A stretch of 64,000 nt of DNA from Paenibacillus montanisoli (GCF_003268025.1 NZ_QLUW01000001.1:1922001-1986000), one strand, 5' to 3'. Shown: positions 32,115 through 40,489, numbered from the stretch's first letter. Numbers and translations: made by a program. Notes: generated by a model not told the origin, from the letters alone.

Positions 32115-33104
32115 TTAAAATATTGTATCAGGAACGTAATAAATTTTCTGAGTATTTTGCTTATTGACCGGATCAGTAACGACAGTAAAATAAACTTTGC
32201 TGTTTTTGGTCTGGACGCCCTCGATTTCATGGGTTCCTACATTTGTAATTTTCACAAGTGTTTTGTATGCCCCCGTGTTTGACAGCATAGCAATCTGCGG
32301 AGTCTGACCTTCCGCGCCGCCCGTCGTATAGATTTCCGTTTTATCTAACATATCGAGACCTTGGAAAGAACCATTCGGTCTGATTATAGCGCTGCCTGAC
32401 TGCTTAAAGCTTGCAACGCACGCGCTTTTCGCCGCCTTGCTATCAAGTCGTACCTGTTCCTTGCTGTCCAGAAGCTTGTTCAACGCCGCCGTATTATAGA
32501 TGGACCAAGTGACGGTGCCTTCCGAAGTTTGTACGCGGAAAACGGTATAGATACTGTTGCCGCCGCCATCAACGCGGTATGTCGTGCCTAATCTTGTACC
32601 GGTCTTGTTGGCGTAGTTCATATAGGTGAATCGATGGAGATCCGTATAATTCACTGTCTTGCCCGGCGAGTATTGAAGTCTTGCCACCTGGAGCGACCAG
32701 TAATACGAGGTGGAAGGATCCGCTTTTGAACTGAAATAAAAGTAATTGACTCCTTTATAGGTGTACATATCCAGGGTTTGGCAATGGCCGGAATTGGTGA
32801 TGGTCATTTCATCCACGTATGTGGCGTTATATCCCTTCATGAGCAATCTTGAAAGATAGCATTTACCCCCTGACCGCTGAGTTATGTAGACATATTTGGA
32901 TGCGATGTAAGCCTTCTGGACAGCCGCATTGTGCTTAAGTCCTTTGAGATTGTAGGCGAGTGTTGCCGAAGCCTTCACCGTTTTCCCGGGATTTGCCGCA
33001 TATGCCGGCAGCACGGACATACCAAAAATAAAAATGGCGAGCACAAAAGACGTAAGTAGTATGAATGGCCTTGTACGATGTCTTATTGCTTGAACTTGAA
33101 ACAT
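32115..33104 (-). CDS. Secreted helveticin J-like / TagC-like beta-propeller protein
   Basis: 329 residues with a Sec signal (about 1-36, ending LPAYA) and a repeated beta-rich body with blocks such as KYVYITQRSGGKCYLSRL, GHCQTLDMYTYKGVNYFYFS and YYWSLQVARLQYSPG. The pattern resembles the helveticin J (class III bacteriocin) and phage P68 receptor-binding/TagC propeller families. Those range from bacteriocins to wall-binding proteins, so function is open. No immunity or transport gene is adjacent. AGGTGTTCAA precedes the ATG. Confidence 0.6.
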   Translation of the reverse strand: MFQVQAIRHRTRPFILLTSFVLAIFIFGMSVLPAYAANPGKTVKASATLAYNLKGLKHNAAVQKAYIASKYVYITQRSGGKCYLSRLLMKGYNATYVDEMTITNSGHCQTLDMYTYKGVNYFYFSSKADPSTSYYWSLQVARLQYSPGKTVNYTDLHRFTYMNYANKTGTRLGTTYRVDGGGNSIYTVFRVQTSEGTVTWSIYNTAALNKLLDSKEQVRLDSKAAKSACVASFKQSGSAIIRPNGSFQGLDMLDKTEIYTTGGAEGQTPQIAMLSNTGAYKTLVKITNVGTHEIEGVQTKNSKVYFTVVTDPVNKQNTQKIYYVPDTIF

Positions 33105-33284
33105 TTGAACACCTCCATTTAATCGGTTCCAATATTCGGACGGATATCCATCTATACCTCATTTCCACTTAGATCAAACATTCCATTCATCCTCTTCCCG
33201 TATCCTAATGTTGATATATGAACATAAGAAAACCACCTTTGTGAAAAGGCGGTTCATTAAACAATCGTACCCAGTAAGCGCAAT

Positions 33285-33833
33285 TCAGAGTCTCAATTTC
33301 ACCATGAACAATAAATATAATATAACAGGTAATCCTATAGCAGATATTAGTGTGATTACGGTACGTATTTTTTTCTCATCTCGTAATATAAATGCTAGAA
33401 ACTTATACCCTGAAATACCAATCGATCCACCCAAACAATTTAAAATGATATCATCAATATCTGATGTTCCGATGCCTAAAAGCCCCTGACTGATTTCAAC
33501 AGATAAACTCACAAAGAATATAAACAATAGATTGGTTATTACTCTTTTGTCCTTTTTGAATAATGACAAATAAGTACCAAGAGGAGTAAGAATAAATATA
33601 TTACCAACTACATTACTAAAAGCGAATTTTTTTATAGTTGCAGAACCGCCAATCGTATATTCCTTTATACTATAAAAAGGAATAAGATTGATTGACCTAT
33701 TTATAGCCCTTTGACTATTAAACATCTCCAAAAGTGAAATTCTTGATAAGAACAATAAGTTAAACAAAAAAACTATGTAAAAAATGAAAACACCATATAA
33801 AAAAATTGTTTTAATTCGTTCTCGTTTATTCAT
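33285..33833 (-). CDS. VanZ-like family membrane protein
   Basis: 182 residues with four or five membrane helices and the VanZ-like pattern: INLIPFYSIKEY near residue 50, NVVGNIFILTPLG, and FVSLSVEISQGLLGIGTSDIDDIILN. VanZ gives low-level teicoplanin resistance in enterococci; most chromosomal homologs have no known role. Very AT-rich codon use compared with the PspA operon to its right. Probably monocistronic. Confidence 0.82.
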   Translation of the reverse strand: MNKRERIKTIFLYGVFIFYIVFLFNLLFLSRISLLEMFNSQRAINRSINLIPFYSIKEYTIGGSATIKKFAFSNVVGNIFILTPLGTYLSLFKKDKRVITNLLFIFFVSLSVEISQGLLGIGTSDIDDIILNCLGGSIGISGYKFLAFILRDEKKIRTVITLISAIGLPVILYLLFMVKLRL

Positions 33834-33880
33834 AATACCTCATATTTCATATTTCATATTTCAAATTAGCACTACCGAGC

Positions 33881-33919
33881 AAGGTGAAAAACCAGCAGAA
33901 TCTGCCGGTTTTTCACCTT
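33881..33919 (-). terminator. Terminator after the PspA operon
   Basis: Inverted repeat AAGGTGAAAAACC/GGTTTTTCACCTT between the pspA-like stop (33978) and the VanZ gene start. Confidence 0.75.
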
Positions 33920-33977
33920 ACTATCGCATATATACGTTTGCTCACGATTATGCCGTCTGAGCTCGTTCCACTTGCTA

Positions 33978-34646
33978 TTATTCTGCTGCTGGCTGCTGCT
34001 TCAATTCTGCCAGTGACGCTTCGATCTCTGACGTTAACGTCGGATCGAGATACTGCGGCGCGGACCGTTTAGCCGGCGTGTTAAAACGATTTATGGCCTC
34101 CAGCTCCGCCTCGATCATCAGCACTCTCTCTTCCGCGCGGGCAAATCCTCTGACAATGCCATCCGTCTGAAACGATACAACGCTCCGGTTCAGCTCCTTC
34201 AGGGAGCTTGCCACATTAACCCGGGATTCGAGCAGCAGCCGGCGGTGATTGTACTCCTCCGATTGCACTTGCAGCTGGGCGATGCGCTCCTCAAGCACCT
34301 TCGTTTGTTCCTGGATCGTCGCGTACTGTTCGCGGTAGACGGCCAGCTTCTTCTCCTGCATCAGCTTCTCCTGCAGCGCCAGCTTCGCGATCTGATCCTC
34401 GCCCTGGGCCACAGCAAGCCTCGCTTGGCGGTCCCGCTTCTCAACTACCGTCTCGGCATGCGCGATCATCGCCGCTTGCCGCTTCTCAATAAACAGCTGG
34501 CGCGCCAGCGCCCGCTGCCCTTTCTCCAGCTCAACACTAAATTCCCGCATATATTGATTCACCATATTGAGCGGCTTCTCGCACTTGTCGATCAACTCGT
34601 TCGTTTCGGCTAGAAACACATCTTTGACACGTTTGAAGATACCCAT
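33978..34646 (-). CDS. PspA/IM30 family membrane-stress protein
   Basis: 222 residues, almost entirely alpha-helical coiled coil, starting MGIFKRVKDVFLAETNELID as typical for PspA/IM30/LiaH, a peripheral inner-membrane protein that stabilises damaged membrane. The start is ATG 34646 with GAAGGAG upstream; the longer frame to 34739 adds unrelated residues. The C-terminal end is QPAAE. It directly follows a membrane-protein gene (one base between stop and start) and lies next to an OmpR-type system whose predicted operator sits in front of this operon. Confidence 0.87.
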   Translation of the reverse strand: MGIFKRVKDVFLAETNELIDKCEKPLNMVNQYMREFSVELEKGQRALARQLFIEKRQAAMIAHAETVVEKRDRQARLAVAQGEDQIAKLALQEKLMQEKKLAVYREQYATIQEQTKVLEERIAQLQVQSEEYNHRRLLLESRVNVASSLKELNRSVVSFQTDGIVRGFARAEERVLMIEAELEAINRFNTPAKRSAPQYLDPTLTSEIEASLAELKQQPAAE

Positions 34647-34647
34647 C

Positions 34648-35127
34648 TTACTTCGACTCCTTCGTTTGATTTTGCTGCATTTCCCATTGGTCCAGGAAGT
34701 CCGATGCCGTCGGAATGCCTGCAAGCACATTCGCCCCATCCGCGATTCTTGACCGTTTGCGTCGCTTGCTCATCCAGAACAATAAAAGTCCGGCAAGTAG
34801 AATCGTTCCGCCCACCGCTACGCCAGGACCAATACCATGCTCATGACCCCGCTCGATGCGTATGCCGCCCTCTCGAAGCATCAGCGCTTTACCCGGTACT
34901 GGCACAGTTGCTGCATCACCGCGCAGCGCCGGCACAGCCGGGACCTCGCCGCCTCTTATCTCCACTTTCATGTCGCCTGCTGGTTTGGCATGAAACTCCT
35001 GACTAACCCCCACAACAGTTACATCACGCCCGTGCTCACCAGCCACCAAACTTAAGCCGGCTCCGACAGCTACGATGATGACGGATACGAGCAGCGCTTT
35101 TTTCACCCATGGTCTAATGCGTCTCAC
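34648..35127 (-). CDS. Hypothetical membrane protein upstream of pspA-like gene
   Basis: 159 residues from GTG 35127: one helix at about 10-28, an extracytoplasmic region of about 75 residues, a second helix at about 103-120 (GVAVGGTILLAGLLLFW) and a basic tail. The open frame extends to ATG 35232, but the predicted promoter (35174-35179) and operator (35189-35212) lie within that extension, and AGGAAAGGATG precedes the GTG, so 35127 is the better start. No family recognised. Likely acts with the PspA-like protein. Confidence 0.7.
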   Translation of the reverse strand: MRRIRPWVKKALLVSVIIVAVGAGLSLVAGEHGRDVTVVGVSQEFHAKPAGDMKVEIRGGEVPAVPALRGDAATVPVPGKALMLREGGIRIERGHEHGIGPGVAVGGTILLAGLLLFWMSKRRKRSRIADGANVLAGIPTASDFLDQWEMQQNQTKESK

Positions 35128-35173
35128 GCTTTGATCATCCTTTCCTAACCGTGTTCTTGTCTCTACATGTACA

Positions 35174-35212
35174 ACTATATCGATCAATGGTAAAAGTACG
35201 GTAAAGGGTAAA
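35174..35212 (-). promoter_or_regulatory. Predicted promoter and operator of the pspA operon
   Basis: GGTAAA at 35189, 35200 and 35207 (plus strand), the first two 11 bp apart, with TATAGT at 35179-35174 on the minus strand as -10. The 17-base block GGTAAAAGTACGGTAAA is identical to that in front of the regulator gene at 37299-37315. Confidence 0.72.
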
Positions 35213-35269
35213 AAAATACCCTTCCGCTTCATCTTCCAAAGAGAAAGAGCCCCTCGACTTCTTCGCGTG

Positions 35270-36580
35270 CTATACGGGAAACTCTACGGAAAACGTACTT
35301 CCTTTCCCAGGCGAACTCTCGAGAACTACCGAGCCCCGATGGGCGATAACGATCTGCTTCGCAATCGCGAGTCCAAGCCCCGCGCTGCCTTCTTCGCGGG
35401 AGCGATGCTTCTCGACCCGGTAAAACCGGTCGAAGATGCGCGGCTGATCCGCTTCGGCAATGCCTATGCCGCTGTCCCGGACAATGATCCGCCACTGCTT
35501 CGGGTTAGGGTCAAGACCAACGTCGACCTTGCCTCCCTCGGGCGTGTACTTGATCGCATTATCCAGCAGGATATAGACCAGCTGCTTTAGCCGCTCCGGG
35601 TCGCCCTTCACGGTCAGCGTATCCGGCAGCATCGTCCGCAGCGTGATCGCCTTCTTCTGAGCAACGCCTTCGAAGGCAAGCACCCACTGGCGGAGCTTCG
35701 GCGCAATGTCGAAAGCGCCCATCTCGAACTCGACTGAGCCTGCGTCGGACCGGGCAAGCATCAACAGATGCTGCACCATGCGGCTCATCCGGTCAATCTC
35801 TTCCTTCATATCCGAAACGACTTCCTTCGAATACGGCGTAATAGTATCCCCGTTCTCCAGCTCAATCACATCAAGGGACGTGTTCATAATGCTGAGCGGC
35901 GTCCTCAGCTCATGAGAAGCATCCGCCAAAAATTGCTGTTGCTGCCCGAACGTTCGCTGAATCGGAATCATCGCTTTTTTGGACATCGAGGAACTGAGCT
36001 TGACGGCTGCAATAATGAAAATAATAAGAATGATGATGAACACGATGAGCAGATTGCGGAGTATATCCCAATAAAACGTGATATCCTTGGCTGCAAAGAT
36101 CGTAGCCGGTCCATTCGTCGTCATAATAGGATGAGCGCCTACGAAGAGCAGCCGGTCATCCGTCCTGATTATAAGGTCCCCATAGCGTTGCTGCTGCTCG
36201 GGCTGCCAGCGCAAACGAAACGAATCTCCGTCTGGCTGCCAGTTCTCAATCTCCGCCAAATTGCGTTCGCTAAGCTGCGGGATTGCATCGCTCTGAGCAA
36301 GCACTTGACCGCGATTATCAAGCACATAGAAGAAGTACAACTCATCGCTGCGGCTGTTCTCCAAATCCGGAACGACAACGCGGCCGTCCTGTGTCGCATA
36401 CATGGTTGAAGAGAGCGAATTGCTCTGCTCCCGGTATGCCATGAAGATGAAGAAGAGCGATACGATGATCGAGAATAACGCCAGAAACAGAATGATGAGC
36501 CACGTGTAGGTAACCGTGAGCTTCCTCTGCGTGTATTGGAATAAGTCGCGCTTCTTCCCTTTTTTAAGCGTCCATTTCAA
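35270..36580 (-). CDS. Sensor histidine kinase (OmpR-type partner)
   Basis: 436 residues: membrane helix at about 23-48, extracytoplasmic domain of about 125 residues, a second helix at about 175-195, phosphoacceptor His223 in FLADASHELRTPLSIM, and a GHKL ATPase (LLDNAIKYTPEGG, RDSGIGIAEADQPRIFDRFYR, GSAGLGLAIAKQIV). It overlaps the regulator gene by 17 bp. The neighbouring PspA-like operon with a shared operator suggests that it senses membrane or cell-envelope stress. Confidence 0.93.
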   Translation of the reverse strand: MKWTLKKGKKRDLFQYTQRKLTVTYTWLIILFLALFSIIVSLFFIFMAYREQSNSLSSTMYATQDGRVVVPDLENSRSDELYFFYVLDNRGQVLAQSDAIPQLSERNLAEIENWQPDGDSFRLRWQPEQQQRYGDLIIRTDDRLLFVGAHPIMTTNGPATIFAAKDITFYWDILRNLLIVFIIILIIFIIAAVKLSSSMSKKAMIPIQRTFGQQQQFLADASHELRTPLSIMNTSLDVIELENGDTITPYSKEVVSDMKEEIDRMSRMVQHLLMLARSDAGSVEFEMGAFDIAPKLRQWVLAFEGVAQKKAITLRTMLPDTLTVKGDPERLKQLVYILLDNAIKYTPEGGKVDVGLDPNPKQWRIIVRDSGIGIAEADQPRIFDRFYRVEKHRSREEGSAGLGLAIAKQIVIAHRGSVVLESSPGKGSTFSVEFPV

Positions 36581-37244
36581 ACCGGTAGCCTACCCCCCTG
36601 ATGCTGTGAATGACCGGTTCCCCTCCGGAATCAACCAGCTTGTCCCGGAGCATCTTCACGGTAACATCGACATTTTTGTAGGAGACATCACTGCCGAGCC
36701 CCCAGATGCGATTGAGAATCGCCTCTCTCGTCAGCACATTGCCGGTGTTCTGCAGGAAGAAATCGAGCAGCTGATACTCCCTCGGGCTAAGCTGAATCTC
36801 CGCGCCGTCTCGCGATAGCTGGTGTGAGGTCCGATTGAGCGTGAAATGCCCGAATGTTACAATATCCGACTTCCTCGGGGCAAAATTCCGCCGTGCCAGC
36901 ACGCGAAGTCGAGCGAGCAGCTCATCCATCTCGAAAGGCTTCGTCAGATAGTCGTCGGCTCCCGCATCGAGGCCGAATATTTTATCCTGCAGCGAATCCT
37001 TAGCCGTCAAGAGGACGATGGCTTGTCCATAATTGTCGCCGCGCAGCCGCTTGCAGACGTCGACCCCGTCCATGAGCGGCATCATCCAGTCCAGGATGAG
37101 CACATCATAAGCCGATCCACGGGCATAATCGAGCGCATCCTCGCCGTTTTCCACCCAATCGACGTGATAGCCGCCCTTCTTCTCCAGTATGTATTTGACA
37201 AGCTTGCCGAGCTTCTTATCATCTTCCGCCAGCAAAATATTCAC
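36564..37244 (-). CDS. Response regulator, OmpR/PhoB family
   Basis: 226 residues from GTG 37244 (GGTGAG seven bases upstream); GTG 37256 is the alternative. Receiver domain with acidic pair and Asp52 in LILDWMMPLMDG, Lys in DYLTKPFEMDELLARL, then a winged helix with LSPREYQLLDFFLQ and VDVTVKMLRDKLVDS. The regulator gene is preceded by the same GGTAAA direct repeat found in front of the pspA operon, pointing to autoregulation plus control of that operon. Confidence 0.92.
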   Translation of the reverse strand: MNILLAEDDKKLGKLVKYILEKKGGYHVDWVENGEDALDYARGSAYDVLILDWMMPLMDGVDVCKRLRGDNYGQAIVLLTAKDSLQDKIFGLDAGADDYLTKPFEMDELLARLRVLARRNFAPRKSDIVTFGHFTLNRTSHQLSRDGAEIQLSPREYQLLDFFLQNTGNVLTREAILNRIWGLGSDVSYKNVDVTVKMLRDKLVDSGGEPVIHSIRGVGYRFEMDA

Positions 37245-37282
37245 GTTTACGCTCACCGCCGCTTCATTCGAAATAATAGGTT

Positions 37283-37315
37283 AGTATACCAAACAAACGG
37301 TAAAAGTACGGTAAA
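37283..37315 (-). promoter_or_regulatory. Predicted autoregulatory promoter of the response regulator
   Basis: GGTAAA at 37299-37304 and 37310-37315, 11 bp apart, and TATACT at 37288-37283 (minus strand) as -10. The operator half nearest the -10 is ten bases away, almost the same geometry as at the pspA promoter. Confidence 0.72.
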
Positions 37316-37342
37316 AAAATAATTCCATTCCTTTTCACCGTT

Positions 37343-37396
37343 CTTCCGAATTAAGAACACATGAATGATTGTAAAATATTCCCTCGTAGATTCCGG
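37343..37396. repeat. Dispersed 54-bp repeat, copy 2
   Basis: Same orientation as and about 80 percent identical to 23198-23251 (shared start CTTCCGAATTAAG, shared end GATTCCG). Confidence 0.6.
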
Positions 37397-37609
37397 TCAT
37401 TATCACAGAATATGATCATACAAATAAAAAACCACTAAAACCGCGGATCTTAGTGTATCCATGATAATGTCCTCCGGCTATCTAACCATTCTAATTTCTC
37501 TTCTAATTCTTCTAATTTTTTGGTAAAATAGATGTTCTGATTGGTAGGCATTTTGTCGAAGGGAGACGTATGATCCCTGCAGTGAAAGTATGAGGAGAGA
37601 TTCAAAAGT

Positions 37610-38032
37610 ATGGAAACGAACATCCAGACGTCACCAAATCGTTCTGCCGCAAGAACAGCACGCAAATCAAAGTCTTCTGTCCCGTTGTTTCTAGCAGTCT
37701 GGGTACTGTTGATCGGCTGTGGCGTCATCGGCTCGGTATGGTATACCAACCATTTGAAGGCCAAGCTGACTAAAGACATTAGCGTACAGACGGCACGGCA
37801 AATTACGGCGATGCAGCAAGATTACGATACACAGCTGAAGCAGATGCAGACCCAATTCTCAGGCGAGTTGATCAAGGTGCAGAGCAAAGTCGACGCACTC
37901 AACGAGCTGCTTCAATTTACGAAGGATAACACCAATTCAAAAACCGACAACAGCAATAAGCTGTTCTCGCAGTTGAACGAAGTAAAGAAGAAGCTGAATG
38001 AGCTGCAAAAAAGTTTGGACGTGCTGAAATGA
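37610..38032 (+). CDS. Single-pass membrane protein with coiled coil
   Basis: 140 residues: basic cytoplasmic N-terminus, one helix at about 26-44 (LFLAVWVLLIGCGVIGSVW), then an extracytoplasmic coiled coil (QITAMQQDYDTQLKQMQTQF and onward to LQKSLDVLK). GAGGAGAG precedes ATG 37610. It overlaps the following NAGPA gene by four bases, so the two products probably work together, this one perhaps as a membrane scaffold. Not recognised as a named family. Confidence 0.75.
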   Translation: METNIQTSPNRSAARTARKSKSSVPLFLAVWVLLIGCGVIGSVWYTNHLKAKLTKDISVQTARQITAMQQDYDTQLKQMQTQFSGELIKVQSKVDALNELLQFTKDNTNSKTDNSNKLFSQLNEVKKKLNELQKSLDVLK

Positions 38033-39102
38033 AGTTGACCATCAAGCGAATCAATCGTTTCTGCCTCATTTTGTGCGCGCCGTTCATTGGGTTTGTCATT
38101 TGGCTGATGGCCGCGGATAAGTCGATCACCCTTCCGGACAGTGCATTTCCAAAACTTGCCCTGCCGCAGGTGAACGTGCCATCGGATCTAGAGAAGCTGA
38201 CATCAGGTCTGGATCAAGCGAAGCAGACGGCGCTCGTGACAGCCAAGTCACTCAAGAAATCGATCGGCATCTATTCAACAACGGGCAAAAGCATGGACGC
38301 CATCGTTTCGATCACCATCGCGCAGGCAGATAGGCCTTATCGGATCTATGACCGCCGCATTACGCGGAAGATCGGCGCACCTGCGCAACAGATCGAGTCC
38401 GGCAACGTCCGTGCGCAGTTGTTTACGATCCATGCACAGCACTTCAATGGCTACGCGCTGAAAGTCTTGCTGAAAACGCCCAAATCGATGAAAATGGTAC
38501 TCGGTCACGACAAGAGCGGCGGGGCCGAGACGACGCTGGCCGCTGCCAAGCGCTATCAAGCAATTGCCGGAGTGAACGCCGGCGGCTTCGCAGACGATGG
38601 CGGTAAACGTTATCCGCTCAGCACCACGGTGATGAACGGCAAGTATTTGAACGGCTTCGATCCGTCATTCAAGGATTTATTTTTCGTCGGGCTGAATGAC
38701 AAGCTGAAGCTTATCGGAGGCAAATACAGGAGCAAGGCTCATTTGGACCGCGAAAAGCCGAGATTCGGCGCTTCTTTCGTTCCGGTGCTGCTGCAGGGCG
38801 GCGTACCGCAGCCAATTCCAGACAGGTGGCGGTTAAGCCCGTTGCGTGCTCCGAGGACGGTCATCGCCAACTATAAGGACAACCAGCTGCTATTTCTCGT
38901 CATCGACGGGCGTAACGAGAATGGAAGCTCGGGTGCGACGCTGATGGAGGCGCAGCTCCTGCTTCAACGGTACGGCGCGGTCGATGGCTATAACCTGGAC
39001 GGTGGGGGCTCGTCGACACTCGTCTTCAATGGCCGCGTCGTGAATCACCCGTCGGATGGAAAGCCACGACCGGTACCGACCCATTTTCTCTTTTTTAAAT
39101 AA
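38029..39102 (+). CDS. Phosphodiester glycosidase (NAGPA) domain protein
   Basis: 357 residues with an N-terminal membrane anchor (about 10-27) and a NAGPA/DUF2233 domain: AIAGVNAGGFADDGGKRYPLS, FGASFVPVLLQGG, PRTVIANYKDNQLLFLVIDGR and the diagnostic DGYNLDGGGSSTLVFNG. Relatives act on N-acetylglucosamine phosphodiesters, including exopolysaccharide or wall-linked sugars. It is the second gene of a two-gene operon with the coiled-coil membrane protein. Confidence 0.9.
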   Translation: MKLTIKRINRFCLILCAPFIGFVIWLMAADKSITLPDSAFPKLALPQVNVPSDLEKLTSGLDQAKQTALVTAKSLKKSIGIYSTTGKSMDAIVSITIAQADRPYRIYDRRITRKIGAPAQQIESGNVRAQLFTIHAQHFNGYALKVLLKTPKSMKMVLGHDKSGGAETTLAAAKRYQAIAGVNAGGFADDGGKRYPLSTTVMNGKYLNGFDPSFKDLFFVGLNDKLKLIGGKYRSKAHLDREKPRFGASFVPVLLQGGVPQPIPDRWRLSPLRAPRTVIANYKDNQLLFLVIDGRNENGSSGATLMEAQLLLQRYGAVDGYNLDGGGSSTLVFNGRVVNHPSDGKPRPVPTHFLFFK

Positions 39103-39157
39103 ATGATTTTGCAAGACTCACTCTCCGTTTCCTATATCCCTCTATTTTCATTCAAAA

Positions 39158-39184
39158 AATCCGCCAATTCATAATTGGCGGATT
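39158..39184. terminator. Bidirectional terminator
   Basis: Perfect AATCCGCCAATT/AATTGGCGGATT with A/T runs on both sides, between the NAGPA gene and the convergent DUF2089 operon. Confidence 0.85.
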
Positions 39185-39243
39185 TCTAAAAACTCAACTT
39201 CGCGACATAACACCTGATGAGATGATATAAATGAATGCTTCGC

Positions 39244-39546
39244 CTACAATTTAATCGACACTTCCGTGCCGTCCTGTGCCCGGACATCGACCAGAACCGT
39301 CCCTTTGCAGCGCTGCAGCTCCTTGATGAGCCGCCTGATCGCTCGCTTCGTGCTTCGGTTTTCGAGAATCGACAGCACCATATCAATCCCGTTCCGGCTG
39401 CTATCCGAATCGTGCTTGTTCAGCCAGACCTTCAATTTTCGCTGGACTAAATTGGAAGTCAGGATACCGCTCCCCATGCGCAATACGGAATAAGGGATCG
39501 GAATCGTAAAAGCGTGCTCCTTGCTCTTAACCTTCACAATCATCAT
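39244..39546 (-). CDS. Hypothetical protein, third gene of the DUF2089 operon
   Basis: 100 residues beginning MMIVKVKSKEHAFTIPIPYS, with a basic middle (RSTKRAIRRLIKELQRCKG) and the end VDVRAQDGTEVSIKL. The final strand pattern is similar to the end of the preceding SHOCT-like protein (IDVRSGEKDTVTVVIE), so it may share a small beta domain with it. No family recognised. It begins six bases after the preceding stop and probably depends on translational coupling, as no strong ribosome-binding site is seen. Confidence 0.65.
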   Translation of the reverse strand: MMIVKVKSKEHAFTIPIPYSVLRMGSGILTSNLVQRKLKVWLNKHDSDSSRNGIDMVLSILENRSTKRAIRRLIKELQRCKGTVLVDVRAQDGTEVSIKL

Positions 39547-39552
39547 AGCCCG

Positions 39553-39972
39553 TTACTCAATCACTACGGTGACGGTATCCTTTTCACCGGAGCGGACGTC
39601 TATGATTTGCCCGTCAAGTTCGTTCTCGATTGCATCGATCAGCAGGTCGATATTGATATCCTTCACATATTTCGCAGCCTGCGGAATATTGGACGCGATG
39701 CTGTGCCCCGCTCCGAGAACAACCTTCACCAGTTTAATCGGCAAATTGATGCTGACATTATCGTTTTCATGGGATGTTATCCGTATTTTCAACGTTTTGT
39801 CTAAATAACCGCCGGATGCCGATGACAATTTCTTCGAGTAGTCGGGTTTCCCCAGTACCTGCACGGCTTGCGATGGCTTCTCCTTTAGCGCGTCAATCAA
39901 CTCCGAAGCCTGTTCTGAATCAATTTTGCCTTCCTGCATCATGGACAGCACTTTACTGATTTCTTCTTTCAT
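39553..39972 (-). CDS. SHOCT-like/YvlB-N domain protein
   Basis: 139 residues from ATG 39972, which has GGAGG seven bases upstream; the frame to 39993 is longer but poorly started. The N-terminal helix pair EEISKVLSMMQEGKIDSEQA is the SHOCT-like motif found in YvlB/DUF4097 proteins. The rest is beta-rich (LKIRITSHENDNVSINLPI; NELDGQIIDVRSGEKDTVTV). It has no signal or membrane segment. Middle gene of a three-gene operon starting with a DUF2089 regulator-like protein. Confidence 0.78.
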   Translation of the reverse strand: MKEEISKVLSMMQEGKIDSEQASELIDALKEKPSQAVQVLGKPDYSKKLSSASGGYLDKTLKIRITSHENDNVSINLPIKLVKVVLGAGHSIASNIPQAAKYVKDINIDLLIDAIENELDGQIIDVRSGEKDTVTVVIE

Positions 39973-39985
39973 CGGTTCTTCCTCC

Positions 39986-40351
39986 TTATTCATCCTTCAA
40001 CATTTTGAGCGCTTCATCCGCAGTGATTTCGCCATTCTCCAGCATGGAAATTACCTTCTTCTTATCGACTTCCGGCTTCTTCCGCGTATCGTATCCGAGG
40101 GCCGTAATAATATCATTGAGCTTGCCGCGCACCGTCGGGTAAGATATGCCGAGCTCTTTCTCCACTTCCTTAATGTTGCCCCTGCTCACTAGGAATGTGA
40201 TCACAAAATGGAGCTGTTCTGGCGTGAGTAGAGCGAGCTTTGATAATTCAAAATTGTTCTCAATCGTCGTCCGGCAATGTCCGCATTCCAGCTTGACGGC
40301 GTGCAGCTTATGGGCACATACAGGACACTGTGTGATGATGGGATATTTCAT
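39986..40351 (-). CDS. DUF2089 family protein (zinc ribbon plus HTH)
   Basis: 121 residues: a four-Cys zinc ribbon (CPVCAHKL and CGHC near residues 9-28), a helix-turn-helix-like segment (LLTPEQLHFVITFLVSRGNI and ELGISYPTVRGKLNDII) and a SHOCT-like tail VISMLENGEITADEALKML. The fold suggests DNA binding; the family has no established role. The tail is the same motif as the N-terminus of the next protein, so the two may interact. First gene of its operon. Confidence 0.85.
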   Translation of the reverse strand: MKYPIITQCPVCAHKLHAVKLECGHCRTTIENNFELSKLALLTPEQLHFVITFLVSRGNIKEVEKELGISYPTVRGKLNDIITALGYDTRKKPEVDKKKVISMLENGEITADEALKMLKDE

Positions 40352-40489
40352 ACTCTACCCCTTTCTTAATTTGAATTATAAATCAACATATTCAATTTGT
40401 AAATTCAAAAAATCAATTATGTTAATTGTGAAATTGATTTTATTGATTTCGTGAGTTGTTAACCCTGAATTTTTAAAATGCTCTATACA

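Larger units (their letters stand above)
37257..37609. other. Divergent regulatory region
   Basis: Holds the regulator promoter and operator (37283-37315), copy 2 of the 54-bp dispersed repeat (37343-37396) and an AT-rich stretch before the plus-strand gene at 37610, whose ribosome-binding site is GAGGAGAG. The 109-codon minus-strand frame here runs opposite to a real gene and is rejected. Confidence 0.6.

Noticed and set aside
25000..34000. Insertion sequence or prophage as the cause of the repeats
   Set aside because: No transposase, integrase or phage structural gene is visible, and the repeats are explained better by tandem duplication with a direct junction.
37450..37779. 109-codon minus-strand frame
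   Set aside because: It is antisense to a well-supported membrane-protein gene and its regulatory region, with no ribosome-binding site.
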